NCBI GenBank assembly: GCA_030671985.1
Contig: DAOVHI010000095.1
Location: 1 to 5,751, forward strand
DNA: 5,751 nt
Origin: JAHJDO01 sp030671985 [NCBI: bacterium]
GTDB taxonomy: Bacteria > JAHJDO01
Reading direction: 5' to 3'
Shown here: positions 1-5,296 of the stretch, piece after piece
How the letters are laid out: each line of letters begins with the position of its first letter
Numbering within the stretch: position 1 is the stretch's first letter
Notes under the pieces: generated by a model
What the model was told of the DNA's origin: nothing
The model's input: the letters and a program-made list of their open reading frames with translations, nothing else
Databases searched by the model: none
Translations under genes and position numbers: made by a program

Positions 1-321
1 ATCGATTCTATTCTTTTCTCCTGTTATGGAATTGACAATAGGCGTTCCATTCTTATTCCTTTTAAGAGCAGATTAAATCGCCTTAGGATTGGCGCTGTCA
101 ATACATAATGACTTATCCGTAACTTCCTGCACAGTGTCCATAAGCCATTCCAAGTCCCCTATCTCTCCTGACACACTTGTTCCCGCATTAACGTCTATAT
201 AATCAGCGCCCGCTTTATCCTGCATCCTGACCTGTTCCTGAATATATTCCTTATCTTTCTCGCTGACAGCTCTGTTAATGTACTTTCTGCTTGTATTAAT
301 TCTTTCTCCAATAATTTCCAT
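1..321 (-). pseudogene. Pterin-binding methyltransferase (AcsE/MetH-pterin type), interrupted by an in-frame TAA and cut by the window edge
   Basis: This family transfers the methyl group of methyltetrahydrofolate to a corrinoid protein, either as a methionine synthase module or in the Wood-Ljungdahl pathway. The ATG at 321 opens with the family's GERIN motif (residues 5-9). It is followed by AGADYIDVNAG (37-47, with D43 and N45) and CIDS (73-76, with D75), the start of the TIM-barrel pterin pocket. Codon 83 is TAA (73-75). Beyond it, all 24 codons to position 1 stay open in the same frame and still look homologous: SALK, then PIVNSITGEK, including the conserved NS pair. A single G-to-T change of GAA to TAA explains the break. 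The family is usually about 260-300 residues, so the 82-residue product lacks most of the barrel. A sequencing error or translational readthrough are alternatives. TAA closes other genes here, so a changed code is unlikely. The gene lies 68 bases downstream of the HAD phosphatase gene. Confidence 0.8.
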
Positions 322-330
322 TTAACTAAT

Positions 331-346
331 CTCCTTTTTCAAGGAG
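331..346 (-). promoter_or_regulatory. Ribosome binding site of the pterin methyltransferase, inside a small hairpin
   Basis: On the minus strand CTCCTT, GAAA and AAGGAG follow one another, giving a perfect 6-bp stem with a GAAA loop. The 3' arm AAGGAG is the Shine-Dalgarno sequence, 9 bases ahead of the ATG at 321. If it folds, the ribosome site is hidden. No T-run follows, so it is not a good intrinsic terminator. The stem is seen in the sequence; its regulatory effect is inferred. Confidence 0.5.
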
Positions 347-348
347 GA

Positions 349-377
349 ATTATACCAGCAAAGCATGTGTTCAGCAA
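349..377 (-). promoter_or_regulatory. Candidate sigma70 extended -10 promoter for the pterin methyltransferase
   Basis: The minus strand carries a perfect TATAAT (349-354) preceded by TGG, forming an extended -10 element. A TTGCTG -35-like hexamer (372-377) sits 17 bases upstream. A start about 7 bases after the -10 would fall near 342, leaving a leader of about 20 bases that includes the AAGGAG ribosome site. The promoter begins just after the HAD phosphatase stop, consistent with a separate transcription unit. The -35 matches only in its TTG. Confidence 0.5.
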
Positions 378-389
378 TATTTTTTCTAA

Positions 390-1046
390 TTACGTACTTA
401 TACCAGAGATGGATACTATCTGGTTAAAGACCTCTTCAAAATCTTTTGTCTTACACTTATAGTCGACTATATCCGAAAACGCCTTATCAGATGAATTAAA
501 TGCCATAGAATATCCGCTGGATTTAGCTAGGGGGATGTCTCCTGCACTGTCACCAACACTTATTACCTCGTGCGGTTTGACACAAAATCTCTTCATTATC
601 TGTTTTGAAATACTGCCCTTTCCCCCATGATTTATGTTTATTTTAACCCCGCCGGTTAGAATACCCTTTCGGGAAATAATCCGGTTAGATAAAACGTAGT
701 CAAACCCTAACTCTTTTTTTGCCCTTTCGGCCATATACTGAAGACCCGTAGAAATAGCAGCTATTTTAAACCCTCTCCGTTTAAGCCGTTTTATACAGGA
801 TGGGACATTTATGGCGTAAGGGAGTTCATTGAAAATTTCCCTGATTTTTTCTTCGGACAACCCTTTCCAATGAGCTGCGTCAAGTTCACAGAATTTACGA
901 TAACTTAACTTGCCTGCCAGAAACTGTTTCTGATACTGAAAGGCAAGCGTATCCCATAATTCAAACCTTTCATGGATATATCTCCACGAACTTATATGCT
1001 TGGTTATTGTCCCGTCAATATCAAATATTATAAGTTTATATTTCAC
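390..1046 (-). CDS. HAD superfamily IB phosphatase, phosphoserine-phosphatase-like
   Basis: This is a cytoplasmic Mg-dependent phosphatase of 218 residues, the usual length for SerB-like HAD-IB enzymes. Motif I is DIDGT, with D9 as likely nucleophile and D11 as acid/base. Motif II is the serine in AAISTG (S99). Motif III is the lysine in GGKGS (K143). Motif IV is VGDSAGD (D166, D170). The helical cap occupies roughly residues 15-80. The start is a GTG at 1046, two bases after the rlmN stop, and it places MKYKLIIFD directly before the first beta strand. An ATG overlapping it is out of frame and hits a stop at once. The tight spacing implies co-translation with rlmN. Phosphoserine is the classic substrate, and serine would feed one-carbon units to folate, which suits the neighbours. 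Motif I is DGT rather than the DST of classical SerB, so the true substrate is uncertain. Confidence 0.85.
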   Translation of the reverse strand: MKYKLIIFDIDGTITKHISSWRYIHERFELWDTLAFQYQKQFLAGKLSYRKFCELDAAHWKGLSEEKIREIFNELPYAINVPSCIKRLKRRGFKIAAISTGLQYMAERAKKELGFDYVLSNRIISRKGILTGGVKININHGGKGSISKQIMKRFCVKPHEVISVGDSAGDIPLAKSSGYSMAFNSSDKAFSDIVDYKCKTKDFEEVFNQIVSISGIST

Positions 1047-1048
1047 AT

Positions 1049-2086
1049 TCAGCCATCTTTTTGCTTTAACCTGCCCGCCAACTGGCCGCAGGCCGCCTGT
1101 ATATCCCTGCCTTTAGACTCGCGCCGGGTTACCTTTATCTTGCCCTGTATGAGCTTGTCCATAAATATATCTATATCTTTTTTGGAGGGGGGCTGGAATC
1201 CAAGACCGGGCACAGGACTGCAGGGTATTAAATTTACCTTTGCCTTCAATCTTCCGGCTATAGCCTCAAGCTCGGCCGCATCTTTTAAGGAATCATTCCT
1301 GCCTTTTATTAAAACATATTCCAAAGTAAGTATCCTGCCTGTTTTTTTTGTGAAATGTTCGCCGGCCTCAATAAGTTTTTTCAGGGGATAACGTTTATTA
1401 GCCGGGACAAGCGTATCCCGAAGATTGTCAGTTACCGCGTGAAGGGAGATAGATAAATTAATCTGCAGACCTAAATCTGTCAGTCTCCTTATCCCCGGAA
1501 TTACACCGCAGGTTGAAACGGTTATTCTTCTGGCGCCGATATCCATGCCTGATTTGGAATTCATTATCATAATCGCCTTCAGAACATTATCGCAGTTATC
1601 CAGGGGCTCACCCATACCCATAAAGACATAATTTGTTATTTTATGTTTTAGCCTGTGCTGTAAAAATAATATCTGATTGATTATCTCTGAAGGGCTAAGA
1701 TCTCTTATAAAACCGCCATGACCGCTGGCGCAAAAGACACACCCGAATTTACACCCGGCCTGAGTAGAAAGACAGACTGTTTTTCTGTTTCGGGCGCATA
1801 TAAGCACGGTCTCTATAAAATTACCGTCGCCGAGATTAAATAGAAATTTTTCGGTCCCGTCAGCAGAACTGAGTTTTCCCGCAAGACTTAAAGCGCTTAT
1901 ATAATAATCCTGCTCCAGTTTGGACCTAAAGGCCTGCGGAAGGTTGCTCATTTCCTGAAAGTCACAGACCCCTTTTTTATAGAGCCAAAAGAATATCTGT
2001 TCGGCCCGATAACCGGATTCTCCTATTTCAACAACTGCCTTTTTAATCTCCTCTAAGGTGAAATCTTTTATATCCCTTTTATCCAT
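1049..2086 (-). CDS. rlmN: Dual-specificity 23S rRNA/tRNA adenine-C2 methyltransferase RlmN
   Basis: This radical SAM enzyme methylates C2 of A2503 in 23S rRNA and, in characterised homologues, A37 of some tRNAs. The 345-residue length is normal. The cluster motif CxxxCxxC is C112, C116 and C119. Seven residues before its first cysteine is C105 in CLSTQAG, matching E. coli C118. The methyl-carrying cysteine is C333 in AACGQL, matching E. coli C355. GMGEP (157-161) binds SAM, and NLIPCSP (285-291) is also typical of the family. I chose the ATG at 2086. An ORF open from 2158 adds 24 residues that overlap the upstream coding sequence and carry no family similarity. The chosen start lies 5 bases after the homocysteine methyltransferase TAG and has a weak Shine-Dalgarno, so translation is probably coupled to the gene before it. 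All catalytic residues are present. Confidence 0.95.
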   Translation of the reverse strand: MDKRDIKDFTLEEIKKAVVEIGESGYRAEQIFFWLYKKGVCDFQEMSNLPQAFRSKLEQDYYISALSLAGKLSSADGTEKFLFNLGDGNFIETVLICARNRKTVCLSTQAGCKFGCVFCASGHGGFIRDLSPSEIINQILFLQHRLKHKITNYVFMGMGEPLDNCDNVLKAIMIMNSKSGMDIGARRITVSTCGVIPGIRRLTDLGLQINLSISLHAVTDNLRDTLVPANKRYPLKKLIEAGEHFTKKTGRILTLEYVLIKGRNDSLKDAAELEAIAGRLKAKVNLIPCSPVPGLGFQPPSKKDIDIFMDKLIQGKIKVTRRESKGRDIQAACGQLAGRLKQKDG

Positions 2087-2091
2087 AATTT

Positions 2092-2982
2092 CTAAAGAAG
2101 ACTGCTGTCTACTGCGTTTTTTATAGCTCTTATATGCTCCGGTGTTGTGCCGCAGCATCCACCTATGATATTGGCTCCGGCGTCTATGAGTTCAGGCACT
2201 TTTTTTACCATATCCTCAGGTGTCTCTCTGAAACAAGTTTTCCCATCTATTAATTCAGGAACTCCTGCATTAGCATGAACAAGAATTGGCTTGGAAGAAT
2301 ATTTTCTCATCTCTCTGACAATATCCACCATAGGTCCAATTCCATTACCGCAATTTGTTCCTATAATATCCGCACCTGCTTTTTCTAATCCAAGCACAGC
2401 CTCTTTCACACCAACACCCATCATTGTTTTATATCCCTGCGTTCCATTATCAAATGTCATTGTAGCAATAGCCGGAACATTCGTGTTTTCCTTCACAACC
2501 TTTACAGCAATAGAAGCTTCTTCAAGAGACGTCATGGTTTCTATACATATTGCATCTGCTCCACCCTGTATTTGCGCCAGAACCTGTTCCCGAAACACGT
2601 CATACATCTCATCTTCTGTCACAAGCCCCAGAGGCTGTATAAATTCTCCTGTCTGCCCAACAGAGCCCGCAACAATTCCTCCGCATTGCAGAGCTGCTTT
2701 TTTAGCCAACGTAACACCTGCCTTGTTAAATTCGACAACCTTTTTCTCTAAACCGAATTTTGCAAGTTTAAATCTTGATCCGCCGAATGTGTTTGTTACT
2801 ATAATATCGCTTCCGGCTTTTAAGTAAGCTTCTGCAATTGCCCTGACTTCGTCCGGATTGGTTATGTTCCACTCTTCAGGACATCCGCCTGCTTTCAGCC
2901 CTTTCTTTTGAAGTATGGTACCCATAGCGCCATCAGATACTAAAATCTCGCCTTTTTTAATCCGATCAAGTAATAAACTCAT
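2092..2982 (-). CDS. Homocysteine S-methyltransferase, stand-alone MetH N-terminal-type module
   Basis: This cytoplasmic zinc enzyme of 296 residues moves a methyl group to homocysteine, forming methionine. DGAMGT (17-22) is the family N-terminal signature. The zinc cysteines are C211 in GTNCGNG and C276-C277 in GGCCGTTPEH, spaced as in the homocysteine domain of bacterial MetH. The protein ends just after this barrel, so the pterin, cobalamin and reactivation domains of full MetH are absent. They would have to come from separate proteins, such as the interrupted pterin-binding gene at 1-321 and a corrinoid protein not seen here. The ATG at 2982 has GGAG (2990-2993) 7 bases upstream. It is the first gene of the operon with rlmN and the phosphatase. 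Betaine or S-methylmethionine methyltransferases share the fold, but the pterin-type neighbour favours a split methionine synthase. Confidence 0.88.
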   Translation of the reverse strand: MSLLLDRIKKGEILVSDGAMGTILQKKGLKAGGCPEEWNITNPDEVRAIAEAYLKAGSDIIVTNTFGGSRFKLAKFGLEKKVVEFNKAGVTLAKKAALQCGGIVAGSVGQTGEFIQPLGLVTEDEMYDVFREQVLAQIQGGADAICIETMTSLEEASIAVKVVKENTNVPAIATMTFDNGTQGYKTMMGVGVKEAVLGLEKAGADIIGTNCGNGIGPMVDIVREMRKYSSKPILVHANAGVPELIDGKTCFRETPEDMVKKVPELIDAGANIIGGCCGTTPEHIRAIKNAVDSSLL

Positions 2983-3316
2983 AATTCAACTCCATTTCTT
3001 GCTTTCACTTTTTTCAAATCAGACCTCTTAAAAACTTGTTTGCGCTAATAACCCTAATATCATCTTTCAAACAATCGGAACTCACACAGATTCTACCATA
3101 GTCAAAAATAATACCAAGAATTTTGTAGTTCGGTGGAAATTTTCAGCACAACTCCATTATAGAATATATCTTTTTTACCAAATCTGTTTTTAATGATATT
3201 GTAATGGAAATACAAAACCTAAACAAGAATTACCTTTTTAAATCTATAAAAATTTGATACGCTTTTATTAGTTTTGTAACGAGGAATCGAGAAAACATGG
3301 ATTTCATGTATTAAGT
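2983..3316. other. Intergenic stretch upstream of the homocysteine methyltransferase and left flank of the cassette
   Basis: No ORF with support on either strand. For the minus strand it holds the GGAG ribosome site at 2990-2993, the candidate promoter at 3090-3117, and an isolated TATAAT at 3156-3161 without a -35. For the plus strand, TTGATA (3254-3259) sits 17 bases from a poor TAACGA (3277-3282), a weak candidate promoter for the cassette gene. A short inverted repeat ACATG/CATGT with a 5-base loop lies at 3295-3309, just before the cassette boundary. I see no SAM or cobalamin riboswitch signature, no integrase fragment and no convincing second attC. Confidence 0.6.
3090..3117 (-). promoter_or_regulatory. 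Candidate promoter of the homocysteine methyltransferase-rlmN-phosphatase operon
   Basis: The minus strand has TAGAAT (3090-3095) preceded by TGG, an extended -10, with TTGGTA (3112-3117) at a 16-base spacing. Predicted initiation near 3083 gives a leader of about 100 bases. The TGG-extended -10 arrangement is the same as that of the candidate promoter at 349-377. Supported by consensus match only. Confidence 0.35.
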
Positions 3317-3323
3317 GTTAGCT
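3317..3323 (+). repeat. Integron core site at the cassette 5' boundary (GTTAGCT)
   Basis: The core-site form is G|TTRRRY, with recombination after the first G. GTTAGCT fits except for a C at the sixth position. Its first six bases are the exact reverse complement of GCTAAC in the attC R'' box (4382-4387). This is expected when they form the two halves of one attC in the excised circle. The junction is therefore placed between 3317 and 3318, 17 bases before the cassette ATG. Confidence 0.75.
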
Positions 3324-4452
3324 ATATAAAAAATATGAAGGATGATAGAAAAAATCGAATAATAAAACTTTTAGAAGAAATAAATAGTTTTAGAATGTGT
3401 GGTCCATCTGATGACCCTGATGAAATCACTGCTGTTACTTCGGGTCTACGTTATTTAACAATTCAATTAAAAAAAGCATCAATGGCATTACTTCCTGCTT
3501 CTTTAAATGATCAAATTGCAAATATAGAAGTGGAAATCAATGATATATGTGGTGCTTATGACGCAAAAGCTGAACTTGATGCTTTATCATTTGAGATAAA
3601 ACAAGTTTTAAATGGAGAAATTTTTGAAGAGCCTAAAATAACCAAATCAACAATAAATAATCAAGAGCTTTTAAAGTTGATAGAAAAACTTAAAAATACT
3701 ATGGTGTCAGTGTCGACTGGTGGCCAGCGCATACAAAATGTTAATTTCGAATATCAAAAAACATATGGTGAAGTTGATGTCGAACTTAGAAATCGCAAAC
3801 TTGAAAACCCAAATCCCTATCCCGATCTTTGGGAATGGTATGGTCGTTGGAGCATCGGTGATTTGCCATCCTATCAATCCCGAAGACAATTTCTTTCAGA
3901 AATGTTCAACCCATTACTGGAAGAATTGAGAAATAGAGAAGCTGGGAAACAGCCAACTATTCTTCAAAAGCCAACCGGATGGGCAAGAGTTGATAGAACA
4001 ATTGAGGAAATCCGGAATCGTTTATCATCAGCAACAACAGAAGAGCAATATCAAGCAATTGGCCTCTTATGTCGTGACGCCTTAATTTCGCTTGCACAAT
4101 CTGTATACGATCCCAAAAAGCACCCAAACATGGATGGTATCCAACCCAGTGAAACAGATGCGAAAAGAATGCTTAAAAATTATATTACAAGTACTTTAGC
4201 TAGTAGTTCAAACGAAGCAGCACGAAAACATGCCAAAGCTGCATACGATCTTGCCAATGATCTTCAACATAGAAGAACTGCAAATTTTAGGCAGGCTGCT
4301 CTGTGTACCGAAGCTACCGCATCAATCATCAATGTTATTGCGATTATTTCTGGAAGGCGAGATCCATAATAAAATTTAGCCGCTAACAATTCGCTTCAGG
4401 CAATCGCAACCCGTCGCCAAATGGCGTCGGCTGCTCTGCCTGAGCTCAAACG
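3318..4452 (+). mobile_element. Solitary integron gene cassette (one ORF plus attC)
   Basis: The unit has the standard cassette layout: a core-site half at the left, a short leader, a single ORF (3335-4369) filling almost all of it, then an attC whose R'' box begins 11 bases after the stop. Its span of 1135 bases is normal for a cassette. The ORF runs opposite to every other gene in the window. Both flanks are ordinary chromosomal operons, and no intI gene or further attC is visible within 3.3 kb to the left or 1.3 kb to the right. This is either an insertion by an integron integrase at a secondary site or the last remnant of a decayed array. The empty site would read AAGTG|TTAGTG. Confidence 0.82.
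3335..4369 (+). CDS. Cassette-borne protein of unknown function, Abi/HEPN-like C-terminal look
   Basis: This is a 344-residue soluble protein with no signal peptide or membrane helix; I cannot assign it to a named family. Residues 1-120 are rich in charged, helical sequence (such as ELLKLIEKLKN). Residues 124-200 form a conserved-looking block with VSTGGQRIQNVN (125-136), ENPNPYPDLWEWYGRW (157-172) and DLPSYQSRR (176-184). Residues 213-342 form a helical domain beginning PTGWARVD, with an LLCRDAL helix, a DAKRML segment, then DLANDLQHRRT (305-315) and AALCTEATASI. The last part resembles all-helical domains of abortive-infection and HEPN-type proteins, but the canonical Rx4-6H motif is missing. 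The ATG is 17 bases inside the cassette and has no clear Shine-Dalgarno, which is common for cassette genes. No promoter fits in that leader, so expression must start in the left flank. It is complete, with no frameshift. A defence role is inferred from the cassette setting and is unproven. Confidence 0.85.
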   Translation: MKDDRKNRIIKLLEEINSFRMCGPSDDPDEITAVTSGLRYLTIQLKKASMALLPASLNDQIANIEVEINDICGAYDAKAELDALSFEIKQVLNGEIFEEPKITKSTINNQELLKLIEKLKNTMVSVSTGGQRIQNVNFEYQKTYGEVDVELRNRKLENPNPYPDLWEWYGRWSIGDLPSYQSRRQFLSEMFNPLLEELRNREAGKQPTILQKPTGWARVDRTIEEIRNRLSSATTEEQYQAIGLLCRDALISLAQSVYDPKKHPNMDGIQPSETDAKRMLKNYITSTLASSSNEAARKHAKAAYDLANDLQHRRTANFRQAALCTEATASIINVIAIISGRRDP

Positions 4453-4458
4453 TTAGTG
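4381..4458 (+). repeat. attC recombination site of the integron cassette
   Basis: The 78-base imperfect palindrome has every attC part. R'' CGCTAAC (4381-4387) pairs with R' GTTAGTG (4452-4458), with one G:T. The unpaired spacers are AATTC (4388-4392) and TCAAAC (4446-4451). L'' GCTTCAGGC (4393-4401) pairs with L' GCCTGAGC (4438-4445) in eight pairs plus one extrahelical T, the asymmetry that guides integrase strand choice. The central part (4402-4437) forms an inner stem from CCG.CGCC and GGCG.CGG around an AAAT loop. The outer sequences resemble the attC of the aadA resistance cassettes. Recombination is expected after G4452; the last six bases belong to the flank. The 37 bases from 4459 to the ATPase stop contain nothing I recognise, including no terminator. 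Confidence 0.88.
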
Positions 4459-4495
4459 CGACGAAAGCGTAGAAAGAATAGAATATATCGCCAAT

Positions 4496-5296
4496 TTATT
4501 GTAGGACTTTAGCTTTTTCTTCTTCTGAAACCACCAGTATATATGGCTTGGAAGAAATAGGATTCTTTTCAACCACTACCACTGTCTCGTAAACATCCTC
4601 AATAATCTGATATGTTAATACCTCTTGAGGTGAGCCAATTTTGTAAATAAGTCCATTATTGAGGAGAACTAGTTTGTCGCAATATTCGCTTGCCAGATTA
4701 AGGTCATGTAAAACCACAATCACAGTAAGTCCTTTTTGTCTATTCAGCCTTCTGATAAGATCTAAAACTTTGATTTGATGGGTTATATCCAAATGGGCTG
4801 TGGGTTCGTCTAAAAGAAGCAATTTCGGTTCCTGAGCAAGCGCTCGAGCAATAACTGCAAGCTGTTTTTCTCCACCGCTCAGCTCTCCAAGAAGTCTGTC
4901 CTTAAACCTGATGGTATCCGTTAAAATCATCGCCTCTTCGGCAATTTGCCAGTCATGTTTGCTTTCCAAAAATTGAAACTGCCTGCGATAAGGAATCCTT
5001 CCCAGAAGAACGAACTCTTCTATGGTCATATTAGATCCTATTTCCGAAGACTGAGATACAAAAGCTACTTTTTTGGCAAATTCTCTAAATCCAAATTTGG
5101 ATATATCTTTTCCATCAAAAAGAACCTCCCCGCTTCGCAGCTTAAGTATTTTGGTCATTGCTCTGAGCAAAGTCGTTTTCCCTGAGCCGTTAGGACCGAT
5201 TATCCCACAAAGTCCTTCCTTTTCTATTTTGAGATTAATCCGGTTAAGTACAAATTTTGAATCATACCCGCAGACCAGATCTTTCACTTCAATCAT
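4496..5296 (-). CDS. ABC importer ATPase, iron-siderophore/haem/cobalamin family (FecE/BtuD/HmuV-like)
   Basis: This cytoplasmic ATPase of 266 residues drives a type II (BtuCD-fold) importer. The nucleotide-binding motifs are intact: Walker A GPNGSGKT (34-41), Q-loop Q82, signature LSGGE (139-143), Walker B LLLLDEP (159-165) and H-loop H197. The VLHDLNLASEYCD stretch is typical of the FecE/FhuC/BtuD branch. The extra 40 or so residues after the core are probably a small C-terminal extension. The ATG at 5296 shares one base with the stop of the permease gene (TAATG), so the two are translationally coupled. A G-rich ribosome site lies inside the permease's last codons. The sequence does not settle the substrate. 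Cobalamin is attractive because a corrinoid-dependent methyltransferase system lies nearby, but ferric siderophore or haem fit equally well. Confidence 0.92.
   Translation of the reverse strand: MIEVKDLVCGYDSKFVLNRINLKIEKEGLCGIIGPNGSGKTTLLRAMTKILKLRSGEVLFDGKDISKFGFREFAKKVAFVSQSSEIGSNMTIEEFVLLGRIPYRRQFQFLESKHDWQIAEEAMILTDTIRFKDRLLGELSGGEKQLAVIARALAQEPKLLLLDEPTAHLDITHQIKVLDLIRRLNRQKGLTVIVVLHDLNLASEYCDKLVLLNNGLIYKIGSPQEVLTYQIIEDVYETVVVVEKNPISSKPYILVVSEEEKAKVLQ

Noticed and set aside
73-75. Stop codon read as an unusual amino acid
   Set aside because: It is TAA, not TAG or TGA, and TAA ends at least the phosphatase, cassette, ATPase and permease genes here, so code change is unlikely.
972-1391. 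Plus-strand open frame of 139 codons across the rlmN/phosphatase junction
   Set aside because: It is antisense to two well-supported genes and has no recognisable domain.
2087-2158. N-terminal extension of RlmN beginning at 2158
   Set aside because: It overlaps the end of the homocysteine methyltransferase by 67 bases and adds 24 residues unlike RlmN. The ATG at 2086 follows the upstream stop by 5 bases and gives the normal family length.
2291-2827. A long plus-strand open frame of 178 codons
   Set aside because: It lies antisense within the homocysteine methyltransferase, whose zinc cysteines and DGAMGT motif are clear. The plus-strand product is a low-complexity shadow with no motif.
2983-3090. 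SAM or cobalamin riboswitch in the leader of the methionine operon
   Set aside because: I looked on the minus strand for SAM-I core elements and a B12-box and saw neither; there is no convincing multi-stem fold or terminator.
3156-3161. Perfect minus-strand TATAAT as the operon promoter
   Set aside because: No -35-like hexamer stands at 15-18 bases and there is no extended TG, so the candidate at 3090-3117 is preferred. It remains possible.
3273-3323. A second attC just left of the cassette (TGTAAC ... GTTAGC)
   Set aside because: The outer boxes pair over only four bases, there is no L''/L' pair with an extrahelical base, and the only inner stem is 5 bp.
3707-3929. Short open frames on both strands inside the cassette gene
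   Set aside because: Both are shadows of the 344-codon cassette ORF, whose block of tryptophan/tyrosine-rich motifs lies exactly there.
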